The notes under the pieces were generated by a model. The model saw nothing but the letters and a program-made list of their open reading frames with translations, was not told where the DNA came from and searched no databases. Shown one piece after another: positions 8,868 through 17,757 of a stretch of DNA of 64,000 nucleotides. Origin of the DNA: Blautia sp. AF19-10LB (GTDB lineage: Bacteria; Bacillota; Clostridia; Lachnospirales; Lachnospiraceae); contig NZ_QTWS01000024.1 in NCBI RefSeq assembly GCF_003461245.1, forward strand, positions 1,576 through 65,575. Reading direction: 5' to 3'. Made by a program: the position numbers and the translations under genes. Position 1 is the stretch's first letter. Every line of letters begins with the position of its first letter.

Positions 8868-8902
8868 ACAGCCAATATCATCTGCCTGCAGATATTGGCT
8901 GT
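8868..8902 (+). promoter_or_regulatory. hairpin between SD and start of the excisionase gene
   Basis: A perfect 12-bp inverted repeat (8868-8879 with 8891-8902, 11-nt loop) lies between an AGGAGG at 8861-8866 and the ATG at 8911. When folded, only about nine unpaired bases separate the Shine-Dalgarno sequence from the ATG, the normal spacing. No other ribosome site is near the ATG. This could be a structure-dependent initiation site, or the hairpin could be an ordinary regulatory element. Confidence 0.55.
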
Positions 8903-8910
8903 AATTATAT

Positions 8911-9108
8911 ATGATACATAAAAAGAAACAACCGGCAGCAGATAACGATAAGATTCTTATATCAGTTAAGGAAGCCTGTGAACTAACAGGGCTTTCTGAG
9001 AAAACAATGCGAACACTTATGAACAATAATACCTTCATGGTACGAATTGGGCGAAGAACCCTGATTGATAAGAAAAAATTTCAGAAATGGATAGATCGGC
9101 AGTCTTGA
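8911..9108 (+). CDS. xis: excisionase-like helix-turn-helix protein
   Basis: A 65-residue basic protein with the Tn916-Xis/MerR-like winged-helix pattern: 'ISVKEACELTGLSEKTMRTLM' followed by 'MVRIGRRTLIDKKKFQKWID' near the C-terminus. Such proteins bend DNA and direct integrase toward excision. It lies 81 bases upstream of the integrase gene in the order xis-int, standard for Tn916-type elements. The start has no adjacent ribosome site (see the hairpin at 8868-8902). It is intact, unlike the integrase. The symbol is by role and position. Confidence 0.75.
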   Translation: MIHKKKQPAADNDKILISVKEACELTGLSEKTMRTLMNNNTFMVRIGRRTLIDKKKFQKWIDRQS

Positions 9109-9189
9109 AAGACTTTTGGGGTTGTGTTAAAATTAAGTCCAGTGCCATGCATGATCATCTATTGTTATTAGAAAAAGGATGGTAATGTT

Positions 9190-10472
9190 ATGGGAAAAAA
9201 TCTAAAAGGAAAAGAAATAGGTAAGGGAATCCGACAAAGAAAAGATGGGCGGTATGAAGCCAGAATCACAATTAAGGGTTCTGGCAAACCGCCTTTTTCT
9301 ATCTATGGAACAAATCTTCAGCAAGTGAGAAAGCAAAGAAGCATGTATTTAGCGGAGGTTCTCCCAGGTGTTCCAGGCTTTGATTCGAGTATGTCCGTTT
9401 CAAAATGGTATGAGAAATGGATGGAACTTTATAAGGTTCGGAATCTTAAAGCAACCACGATAAGAAATTATGAAGATGGTTTTAGAAGAACGGAAGAATA
9501 CATCGGTTACATGAAACTGGTAGATATCAAACCGGAACATATTCTTGACATGATTAAAAAATTGGAGGATGAAGGATACGCTCCTACATCAATCAAGCAA
9601 TCATTAAGTGTCGTGCATCAAATGTTTGAGAGGGCAGCAGCCAGTAAAATGATTCCATCGGATCCTACAGCAGAAGTTAAGCTTTCCGTTGAGGCACCGG
9701 GAGAAGTGTTGGCAGAACCTACAGAAGAAGCTTTGGATGTAAAAGAGAATTGTCTTAGTACAGACGAAAGCCATCGCTTTTTGGAAACCATTAAAGGAGA
9801 CCGTTATGAGGAACTTTTCTTGATTTTGATGCATACGGGAATGCGTATAGGCGAAGTACTTGCCTTACAATGGAGAGATGTCAATTTCGATGAAAAATAT
9901 CTTCGTGTATACAAAACGCTAAACAGAGTCAAATTGTATTATGACAAGCAGGGAAAGAAACTTGCTGAGCCGTATTATGTTACACAGATTACATCACCGA
10001 AAAAAAGAAAAGTGTCAGAATAATTCCGCTGCCAGATATTGCAATTGAAGCTTTTTTAAGCTGGAAAGAAAAACAGAATCAGGACAAGAAAGTGTTAGGC
10101 AAGAAATGGGGAACTGGAAATGATCTTCTAAAAAAATATCCTGGACTGATATTTACAACATCAACAGGAATGAGTTATCTTCCTGGTAATGCTGAAGATG
10201 AATGTGAGCGAATCAAAAATATTGTAAATAAGCAAGAAGCATTAGAGGCTGAAAAAGAAGGTCGAGAAGCAGAAATGTTAGATGTAACTCCACATAGCTT
10301 TCGTCATACTTTTGTAACAAGATGTGTACAATCTGGAATGAAACCGGCTACGGTAGGTAAAATCAGCGGTCATTCTACTCAGAAAATGACAGAGTATTAT
10401 ACGCATCTTGAACAGGGGTATGTAAAAGATGAATACAAACGGTATGATGAAAAGTATGGAAAAGAAAGCTGA
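9190..10472 (+). pseudogene. int: Tn916-type tyrosine integrase, frameshifted
   Basis: The first frame (9190-10023, 277 residues) has an arm-binding N-terminus, a core-binding domain ('KATTIRNYEDGFRRTEEYIG') and the first catalytic block 'MRIGEVLALQWRDV'. It then stops. The -1 frame continues from about 10011 with 'IPLPDIAIEAFLSWKEKQ' and the rest of the catalytic domain, 'HSFRHTFVTR', 'ISGHSTQ' and the Tyr in 'MTEYYTHLEQGY', ending at 10472. One missing A in the A-rich run 10000-10011 explains the shift. The run is not a canonical X-XXY-YYZ slippery site in the zero frame, so a disabling indel (or a sequencing error) is more likely than programmed frameshifting. With xis it marks the right end of the element. 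Confidence 0.85.
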
Positions 10473-10513
10473 TTTTGCTGATGAAATGAGATTTTAGGAA
10501 GAGGTTTAAATAT

Positions 10514-13258
10514 TTGGAAAAAACAAGAAACACTGAAGAAGAAAAAAAAATGGGTCAAAAGTGGGTTAAAGAGGAACATAAAGCATCTACAAGCCGCGTA
10601 AATACAGGGTTTCCAATTAACACAGGGAAACTATCACCGATGATGCAGGAATACTGCAAGACAAAGGAAACCTACAAAGACTGTATTTTGTTCTACCGCC
10701 TGGGCGATTTTTATGAGATGTTTTTTGAGGATGCGCTGCTGGTGTCCAAGGAGCTGGAGCTGACACTGACCGGTAAGGACTGCGGGCTTGAGGAGCGTGC
10801 GCCGATGTGTGGGATTCCGTTTCATGCTGCGGAGACTTATATCAAGCGTCTGATCGAGAAGGGGCATAAGGTGGCAATCTGTGAGCAGGTGGAGGATCCG
10901 AAGAAAGCCAAAGGTCTGGTAAAGCGTGAAGTTATCCGTGTTGTCACACCTGGAACGACTTTGGATGCGACTTCTCTGGATGAGTCCAAGAATAACTATC
11001 TGATGTCCATTGTATCAATGGAGGATCATTTTGGCTGCGCCATCGCAGATATTACAACCGGTGACTGTTTTCTGACAGAAGTAGACAAGCCTCAGAAACT
11101 TCTGGATGAGATCAACAAATTCGTCCCTGCGGAAATCATCTGCAATGACGCTTTTTTTATGAGCGGAATTGATACAGAAGATCTGAAAGACCGCCTTCAT
11201 ATCTGTATTTTCCCGCTGGATAACTGGTATTTTGATGACAGTCTGTGCAAGCGCACACTGAGAGAACACTTCCATGTAAATACACTGGAAGGACTTGGTA
11301 TTCAGGATTATGACAGCGGCGTGATCGCAGCAGGAGCACTTTTTCAGTATCTGAATGAGACACAGAAGACAGCCTTATCTCATATGGCATCGATCCGTCC
11401 GTATTCCGCGGATAAATTTATGCTGATCGACAGTTCCAGCCGCAGAAACCTGGAACTGGTAGAGACACTTCGTGAGAAACAGAAACGAGGATCTCTTCTA
11501 TGGGTACTTGATAAGACAAAGACCGCAATGGGAGCCAGAACGTTACGAGGATATGTAGAGCAGCCGCTGATCGATGCATCTGAGATCCGTGCCCGTCTGG
11601 AGGCAGTGGAAGAACTGACCCAGAGGCCGATGCTGCGCGATGAGATCCGTGAATACCTCAATCCGATCTACGATCTGGAGAGATTGATCAGCCGCATCAG
11701 TTATCAGTCCGCAAACCCGAGAGATATGGTGGCGTTTGCTTCTTCACTGGCAATGATCCCGTATATCCGCCAGGTCCTTCAGGAATTTGAGGCTCCGGTC
11801 CTTAAGAAAATCTATGAAGATATGGACCCGCTTGAGGATGTCACAGATCTGATCAAACGCGCGATCGTGGATGAACCGCCGCTCGCACAGAAAGACGGAG
11901 GCATCATCAGGGAAGGTTATCATGCAGATGTCGACAAATACCGCCGTTCCAGGACCGACGGCAAGAAATGGCTTGCAGAGCTGGAAGCCCGCGAAAAGGA
12001 ACGTACCGGGATTAAGACACTCAAGATCAAATACAGCCGTGTGTTTGGATATGCCCTTGAGGTAACGAATTCATTCAAAGACCAGGTTCCGGATAATTAT
12101 GTCCGCAAGCAGACACTGACCAATGCCGAGCGCTATATCACACAGGAACTCAAAGAACTCGAAGATCTGATCCTCGGCGCGGAGGACCGCCTGTATGCGC
12201 TGGAATATGAACTGTTTGCAGATGTCAGGGATAAAGTCGGACAGGAGGTTGTCCGTATCCAGCGGACAGCGAAGGCAGTTGCAGCGCTCGATGTTTTTGC
12301 CTCTCTTGCCCTTGTTGCTGAGAAAAATAACTTTGTCAAACCGAAGATTAACGAGAGCGGCGTCCTGGATATCAAGGGCGGCCGTCATCCGGTCGTAGAG
12401 CAGATGATCGAAAACGATATGTTTATCTCCAATGATACATATCTGGACAATCAGAAAAAACGTGTCTCCATCATCACCGGACCGAATATGGCAGGTAAAT
12501 CTACCTATATGCGTCAGACGGCCCTCATCGTTCTTATGGCACAGATCGGAAGCTTTGTTCCGGCAGAGAAGGCAAACATCGGAATCGTGGATCGTATCTT
12601 TACGAGAGTCGGTGCATCTGATGACCTGGCAAGCGGACAGAGTACTTTTATGGTGGAGATGACAGAGGTTGCCAATATTCTTCGAAATGCGACTTCCAGA
12701 AGTCTTTTGATATTGGATGAGATCGGACGTGGAACAAGTACCTTTGACGGACTGGCGATCGCATGGGCGGTGATCGAGCATATCAGCAACACCAAGCTCT
12801 GTGGAGCCAAGACACTTTTTGCAACACATTATCATGAGCTGACCGAACTGGAAGGCAAGATCCCGGGAGTCAATAACTACTGTATCGCTGTCAAGGAAAA
12901 AGGCGATGACATTGTATTTTTACGTAAGATAGTCAAGGGCGGCGCGGATAAGAGCTATGGTATCCAGGTAGCGAAGCTTGCCGGTGTGCCGGATTCTGTC
13001 ATCAACCGTGCAAAAGAACTCGTCGAAGAACTCAGCGATGCGGATATCACGGCAGCAGTCAAGGACCTGACCGCACCGAAGAAAAAACAGAAGATCGTCT
13101 ATGACCAGGTAGATATGGCACAGATGTCACTTTTTGATACCGTGCAGGATAATGATATCGTAGAGGAGATCAAAAACCTGGACATGACGAATCTGACACC
13201 GATGGAAGCTATGAATATTTTATATAATTTACAGAACAAGATCAAAAACCGCTGGTAA
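10514..13258 (+). CDS. mutS: DNA mismatch repair ATPase MutS
   Basis: MutS recognises mismatches and recruits MutL. The mismatch-reading 'GDFYEMFFEDA' motif is near residue 65, the Walker A 'GPNMAGKST' near residue 655, then 'STFMVEMTE' and 'LLILDEIGRGTSTFDG'. The C-terminus carries AQMSLFD, a sliding-clamp binding motif. The start is uncertain. The family-type N-terminus begins at 'KLSPMMQEY' (about 10629), but no start codon precedes it where the family has one; instead the frame runs back through about 38 unusual residues to ATG 10550 or TTG 10514, the latter behind AGGAAGAGG. ATG 10640 is a weak alternative. The extension is apparently contributed by the element next door. Confidence 0.93.
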   Translation: MEKTRNTEEEKKMGQKWVKEEHKASTSRVNTGFPINTGKLSPMMQEYCKTKETYKDCILFYRLGDFYEMFFEDALLVSKELELTLTGKDCGLEERAPMCGIPFHAAETYIKRLIEKGHKVAICEQVEDPKKAKGLVKREVIRVVTPGTTLDATSLDESKNNYLMSIVSMEDHFGCAIADITTGDCFLTEVDKPQKLLDEINKFVPAEIICNDAFFMSGIDTEDLKDRLHICIFPLDNWYFDDSLCKRTLREHFHVNTLEGLGIQDYDSGVIAAGALFQYLNETQKTALSHMASIRPYSADKFMLIDSSSRRNLELVETLREKQKRGSLLWVLDKTKTAMGARTLRGYVEQPLIDASEIRARLEAVEELTQRPMLRDEIREYLNPIYDLERLISRISYQSANPRDMVAFASSLAMIPYIRQVLQEFEAPVLKKIYEDMDPLEDVTDLIKRAIVDEPPLAQKDGGIIREGYHADVDKYRRSRTDGKKWLAELEAREKERTGIKTLKIKYSRVFGYALEVTNSFKDQVPDNYVRKQTLTNAERYITQELKELEDLILGAEDRLYALEYELFADVRDKVGQEVVRIQRTAKAVAALDVFASLALVAEKNNFVKPKINESGVLDIKGGRHPVVEQMIENDMFISNDTYLDNQKKRVSIITGPNMAGKSTYMRQTALIVLMAQIGSFVPAEKANIGIVDRIFTRVGASDDLASGQSTFMVEMTEVANILRNATSRSLLILDEIGRGTSTFDGLAIAWAVIEHISNTKLCGAKTLFATHYHELTELEGKIPGVNNYCIAVKEKGDDIVFLRKIVKGGADKSYGIQVAKLAGVPDSVINRAKELVEELSDADITAAVKDLTAPKKKQKIVYDQVDMAQMSLFDTVQDNDIVEEIKNLDMTNLTPMEAMNILYNLQNKIKNRW
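10551..10570 (+). repeat. direct repeat between int and mutS
   Basis: Two near-identical copies of TGGGTCAAAAG/TGGGTTAAAG start 11 bases apart (10551 and 10562), one helical turn. Such short direct repeats next to int are typical of integrase arm-type sites, so this may be part of the attachment region. It also encodes the MGQKWVKEE part of the extended MutS N-terminus. Confidence 0.4.
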
Positions 13259-13294
13259 AAAGGATCTTTGTTTATCCGGAATGGGGAGGTAACT

Positions 13295-15475
13295 TTGAGA
13301 AAAATTGCAGTCTTAGATCAGAATACAATCGACAAGATCGCAGCAGGTGAGGTGGTGGAACGCCCGTCCTCTGTGGTGAAGGAGCTGGTAGAAAATGCAA
13401 TTGATGCCGGTGCGACAGCCGTTACAGTAGAGATCACTGACGGCGGCAAAAAGCTGATCCGCATCACCGACAACGGATCTGGTATGGAAGAAGACCAGAT
13501 CCCGCTGGCTTTTCTCCGTCATGCGACCAGCAAGATTGAGAAAGTTGAGGATCTGGAGCACATTGCTTCCCTTGGTTTCCGAGGAGAGGCTCTTTCCAGT
13601 ATCGCGGCAGTTTCACAGGTGGAACTGATCACCAAGACTCCGTCTGCCATCAGTGGAAACCGTTATGTGATCGAAGGCGGCGTGGAGCATTCGCTGGAAG
13701 AACTTGGTGCACCGGAGGGTACGACATTTCTTGTACGGAATCTGTTTTATAATACCCCTGCCCGCAGTAAATTCCTGAAATCAGATACAACAGAGGCGAA
13801 TTATATCCATACCCTGATGGAACAGCTTGCACTTTCTCATCCGGAGATCTCTTTTAAATACATCCAGAATAAACAGGTCAAGCTGCATACTTCCGGCAAC
13901 TACAGTGTCAAAGATGTGATCTACAGTGTGTATGGCAGGGATATCGCCAAAGCGCTTCTCGAAGTCGAGCAGGAGAATTCGTTCATGAAGATCTCCGGCT
14001 TTGTCGGAAAACCGGAGATCGCGAGGGGAAACCGTTCTTTTGAGAATTATTACATCAATGGTCGTTATGTCAAGAACAATATCATCACCAAAGCCATTGA
14101 GAACGCGTACAAAGGCTTTCTGATGCAGCATAAATTCCCGTTCGTTTCTCTGCGTATGGAGATGGAGGGGAATGATCTGGATGTCAATGTCCATCCAGCC
14201 AAGAGGGAAGTACGTTTTGCGAGGGAACAGGAAGTTTACGATGCGATCTATGATACGGTGCGAAATGCCCTGACCAGACGCGAGATGATACCGAAGGTCA
14301 CACTTGGTCAGGAAGAAACTTCCAGGAAAGAAAATGTGGTCAAGTCTTCTGCGGTACCGGAGCCGTTCGAGCAGAAACGCCGGGAGCAGATCTACGGTAC
14401 ACCGATATCCAGACCGCAGCCGGTGCGAGAAAATCCGGCAGCTTATTCGACGATGCACCCGGCAAAAACGGAGGGGATTTTATCAGAAAAAAATCCGTCC
14501 CCGGCACTGACACCTTCTGAGGAGAATCTGTTTGCAGGAACACTCAGGAAGAATCAGGAGCTGGATGAGGTGAAGAAGAAAGTCGAGTTGGAGCAGCAGG
14601 CAAAAATGGCAGAAACACTATCGAAAAAAACAGCACCAGCCACGACGACCATACCGCAGGCGCAGGAGACACCAGCAATCGTAAAATCAGAAGAATTACA
14701 AATACAGGAACTTCCGGTAACAGAAAAATCATCAGACGCTACGAAACCCGTACCGTCAATAGAATCAGAAGCGCAGACAGAACAGACAAGCACAGAGACA
14801 CCATCTGCTCTAGCAGAACCATCTCCCGCACCACAAAAAGAGCCAGCCCCCAAACAGCTGGAACTCTTCGAAGAAAAGCTCCTTGCTCCGGAATCCCGAA
14901 ACAGGATTCGGATGATCGGTCAGGTATTTGATACCTACTGGCTGGCAGAATTTGACGATAATTTCTACATCATCGACCAGCATGCAGCCCACGAAAAAGT
15001 CTACTATGAACGCCTGGTAAAGAAATTCCGTGAGAATTCCATAGATTCCCAGTACCTGACACCGCCGCTGATCGTTTCCCTTAATATGCAGGAAGAGGAA
15101 ATCTTAAACGCAAACAAAGATTACTTTGAACAGTTTGGTTTTGAGATTGAGCATTTCGGCGGTCGTGAATACTGCATCAGTGCTGTGCCATCCAATCTTT
15201 ATGGTCTTACCGAAGAAGAACTTTTCCTTGAGATGCTGGATCATCTGGACAGCGACAACAGCAAAGATGCACTGGATATTTTTGCATCCAGGCTCGCCAC
15301 GATGGCGTGCAAGGCGGCAGTCAAGGGAAACAACCGCCTTTCGATGGAGGAAGCTGAGAAGCTTTTGGATGAACTTATGACACTTGAAAATCCATACCAC
15401 TGCCCGCATGGAAGGCCAACCATCATTTCCATGACAAAGACAGAGATGGAGAAAAAATTCAAACGAATCGTATAG
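13295..15475 (+). CDS. mutL: DNA mismatch repair endonuclease MutL
   Basis: A 726-residue protein. TTG at 13295 is chosen because GGGGAGG stands 5 nt upstream; TTG 13268 has no such site. The N-terminal GHKL ATPase shows 'IAAGEVVERPSSVVKELVENAIDAG', split by the usual motifs into 'DNGSGM' and 'RGEALSSIAAVS'. A low-complexity Pro/Glu/Thr linker covers residues about 340-530 and includes KQLELFEE, a clamp-binding-like motif. The C-terminal domain has 'DQHAAHEKVYYE' (near residue 560), 'ACKAAVKG' and 'CPHGRP', the signature of MutL proteins with endonuclease activity, as expected in bacteria without MutH. It lies 36 bases after mutS. Confidence 0.95.
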   Translation: MRKIAVLDQNTIDKIAAGEVVERPSSVVKELVENAIDAGATAVTVEITDGGKKLIRITDNGSGMEEDQIPLAFLRHATSKIEKVEDLEHIASLGFRGEALSSIAAVSQVELITKTPSAISGNRYVIEGGVEHSLEELGAPEGTTFLVRNLFYNTPARSKFLKSDTTEANYIHTLMEQLALSHPEISFKYIQNKQVKLHTSGNYSVKDVIYSVYGRDIAKALLEVEQENSFMKISGFVGKPEIARGNRSFENYYINGRYVKNNIITKAIENAYKGFLMQHKFPFVSLRMEMEGNDLDVNVHPAKREVRFAREQEVYDAIYDTVRNALTRREMIPKVTLGQEETSRKENVVKSSAVPEPFEQKRREQIYGTPISRPQPVRENPAAYSTMHPAKTEGILSEKNPSPALTPSEENLFAGTLRKNQELDEVKKKVELEQQAKMAETLSKKTAPATTTIPQAQETPAIVKSEELQIQELPVTEKSSDATKPVPSIESEAQTEQTSTETPSALAEPSPAPQKEPAPKQLELFEEKLLAPESRNRIRMIGQVFDTYWLAEFDDNFYIIDQHAAHEKVYYERLVKKFRENSIDSQYLTPPLIVSLNMQEEEILNANKDYFEQFGFEIEHFGGREYCISAVPSNLYGLTEEELFLEMLDHLDSDNSKDALDIFASRLATMACKAAVKGNNRLSMEEAEKLLDELMTLENPYHCPHGRPTIISMTKTEMEKKFKRIV

Positions 15476-15484
15476 GAGTATGTT

Positions 15485-16432
15485 ATGAAAAAGCCATTGA
15501 TCGTGCTGACAGGTCCTACCGCAGTAGGAAAAACAAGCCTCTCCATCTCCCTTGCAAAAGCAGTGAACGGAGAGATCATCTCGGCAGATTCCATGCAGGT
15601 CTATAAAGGAATGGATATCGGCTCTGCAAAGATCCGTAAGGAGGAGATGCAGGGCGTTACGCATTACCTTGTAGATATCCTGGAACCGGAAGAAGAATTT
15701 CATATCGTAAAATTTCAGGAACTGGCAAAAGCCGCCCTGGAAGAGATCTATGCCAAAGGCAAGATCCCGATCCTGGTAGGCGGCACCGGATTTTACATTC
15801 AGGCAGTGACCAGAGACATTGATTTCACACAGGCAGAACAGGAAACTTCTTACCGGGAGGAACTGGAGCAGTTTGCAAAAGAAAAAGGAGCTGAGTATCT
15901 CCACGAGAAACTTCGCGAAGTAGATTCCAAAAGCGCAGAGAACATCCACGCAAACAATGTCAAACGTGTGATCCGCGCGCTGGAATTTTATCATCAGAAC
16001 GGCACCCCGATCTCAGAACATAATGAAGAACAGAAACAGCAGACGTCACCATATAATCTGGTATATTTTGTCCTGACCGCACCGAGGGAGATCCTGTATG
16101 AGAGGATCGACAGGCGTGTGGATCAGATGATGGAGGAGGGACTTCTCGAAGAAGTAAAATCTCTGAGAGAACGCGGATGCCACCGTGGAATGGTCTCCAT
16201 GCAGGGGCTTGGCTACAAAGAGATCCTTGCCTATCTGGAAGGAGAATATCCTCTTGAAGAAGCAGTGCGTATCCTCAAAAGAGATACGAGACATTTTGCA
16301 AAACGCCAGCTCACCTGGTTTCGGAGAGAACAGGATGTGATCTGGGTGGACAAAGAACAGTTCCACTGGAACGAAGCGGAAATCTTGGAATACATGATGA
16401 GCGTCCTGAAAGAACAGGACCTTCTTGGATAA
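15485..16432 (+). CDS. miaA: tRNA dimethylallyltransferase MiaA
   Basis: Transfers dimethylallyl to N6 of adenosine 37 in tRNAs that read U-starting codons, in the cytoplasm. The 315-residue length is standard. The P-loop 'LTGPTAVGKTSLS' (residues 7-19), 'ISADSMQVYKGMDIGSAK', 'HYLVDI' and 'LVGGTGFYIQAV' are all present, as is 'RDTRHFAKRQLTWFR' near the C-terminus. It follows mutL by 9 bases with a GGAG ribosome site, in the mutS-mutL-miaA order common in Firmicutes. Confidence 0.96.
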   Translation: MKKPLIVLTGPTAVGKTSLSISLAKAVNGEIISADSMQVYKGMDIGSAKIRKEEMQGVTHYLVDILEPEEEFHIVKFQELAKAALEEIYAKGKIPILVGGTGFYIQAVTRDIDFTQAEQETSYREELEQFAKEKGAEYLHEKLREVDSKSAENIHANNVKRVIRALEFYHQNGTPISEHNEEQKQQTSPYNLVYFVLTAPREILYERIDRRVDQMMEEGLLEEVKSLRERGCHRGMVSMQGLGYKEILAYLEGEYPLEEAVRILKRDTRHFAKRQLTWFRREQDVIWVDKEQFHWNEAEILEYMMSVLKEQDLLG

Positions 16433-16464
16433 ACGACGAATACAGAAAGGAATGATAAGAAACC

Positions 16465-17748
16465 ATGAAAGAAATGTATGAACAGCTTGGTATCTCCTCA
16501 GAAGTATATGACTTTGGAGTGCAGATCGAGGCATCTTTAAAAGAACGTTTTCAGAAATTTGATGAAGTCGCAGAGTACAATCAGATGAAAGTACTCCTCG
16601 CAATGCAGAAAAACAAAGTAAATGCAGACTGTTTCCAGTCTTCCTCAGGATACGGATACGATGATTTCGGCCGTGATACACTGGAAAAAGTATATGCAGA
16701 TACCTTCCATACAGAGGCCTGCCTGATCCGTTCCCAGATCACCTGCGGAACACATGCACTTGCGATCGCCCTGTTTGGAAATCTCCGTCCGGGAGATGAA
16801 CTTCTGGCTCCTGCCGGCAAGCCATACGATACTCTGGAAGAAGTCATCGGCATCCGTCCGTCCAGAGGCTCTCTTGCAGAATATGGCGTTACTTACAGAC
16901 AGGTAGACCTCAAAGAAGACGGAACGTTTGATTACGATGCGATCCGTGCAGCCATCAACGAAAAGACACGCCTGGTAGAGATCCAGCGTTCCAAAGGATA
17001 TCAGACAAGACCATCTTACTCTGTAAAGCAGATCGGCGAACTGATCGCATTTGTAAAGAGCATCAAACCGGATGTGATCTGTATGGTAGATAACTGCTAC
17101 GGAGAATTCGTAGACACGATCGAGCCGAGTGATGTCGGAGCAGACATGATCGTCGGTTCCCTGATCAAGAACCCGGGCGGCGGTCTGGCACCGATCGGTG
17201 GTTACATCGCAGGAACAAAAGAATGCGTAGAAAACGCTGCTACCCGTATGACCTGTCCGGGACTTGGAATGGAAGTCGGTGCGTCTCTCGGTGTAAACCG
17301 TTCTTTCTATCAGGGATTTTTCCTTGCACCGATGGTGACAAAGGGTGCACTCAAAGGAGCAGTTTTTGCAGCAAATATCTATGAGAAGCTTGGTTTCCCG
17401 GTCGTACCGAACGGAAGTGAACCGCGTCAGGATATCATCCAGGCGGTAACTCTTGGCACACCGGAAGGTCTGATCGCATTCTGCAAGGGCATCCAGGCAG
17501 CAGCACCGGTTGACAGCTATGTAGACCCGGAACCATGGGATATGCCGGGATATGACAGCCAGGTGATCATGGCAGCAGGTGCCTTTGTACAGGGATCTTC
17601 GATCGAGCTTTCAGCAGATGGTCCGGTAAAACCACCGTATGCCGTTTATTTCCAAGGTGGACTTACATGGGAACATGCAAAACTTGGTGTCCTGATGTCT
17701 CTCCAGAAACTGGTAGAGAAGAATCTGGTCACTCTCCCATCAAAATAA
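16465..17748 (+). CDS. methionine gamma-lyase-like PLP enzyme (YnbB/aluminium-resistance family)
   Basis: A 427-residue pyridoxal-phosphate enzyme of the Cys/Met-metabolism fold type I, of the group annotated as 'aluminium resistance' or 'methionine gamma-lyase family'. Features seen are 'FQSSSGYGYDDFGRDTLE', the cofactor-binding loop after 'SQITCGTHALA', 'CMVDNCYGEF' (the Asp that pairs with the PLP ring nitrogen) and 'VGSLIKNPGGG', whose Lys is the expected Schiff-base residue. The substrate is not known; C-S lyase activity is the family inference. It sits between miaA and two flavoproteins on the same strand. Confidence 0.88.
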   Translation: MKEMYEQLGISSEVYDFGVQIEASLKERFQKFDEVAEYNQMKVLLAMQKNKVNADCFQSSSGYGYDDFGRDTLEKVYADTFHTEACLIRSQITCGTHALAIALFGNLRPGDELLAPAGKPYDTLEEVIGIRPSRGSLAEYGVTYRQVDLKEDGTFDYDAIRAAINEKTRLVEIQRSKGYQTRPSYSVKQIGELIAFVKSIKPDVICMVDNCYGEFVDTIEPSDVGADMIVGSLIKNPGGGLAPIGGYIAGTKECVENAATRMTCPGLGMEVGASLGVNRSFYQGFFLAPMVTKGALKGAVFAANIYEKLGFPVVPNGSEPRQDIIQAVTLGTPEGLIAFCKGIQAAAPVDSYVDPEPWDMPGYDSQVIMAAGAFVQGSSIELSADGPVKPPYAVYFQGGLTWEHAKLGVLMSLQKLVEKNLVTLPSK

Positions 17749-17757
17749 GGAGTCGTT

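Noticed and set aside
9996..10014. Programmed -1 frameshift in int
   Set aside because: The zero-frame codons before the shift (CCG AAA AAA AGA) do not form X-XXY-YYZ, and integrases of this family are normally one frame, so a plain indel is simpler.
12071..12835. 254-residue minus-strand reading frame inside mutS
   Set aside because: Antisense shadow of a conserved mutS region; composition is Cys/His-rich nonsense.
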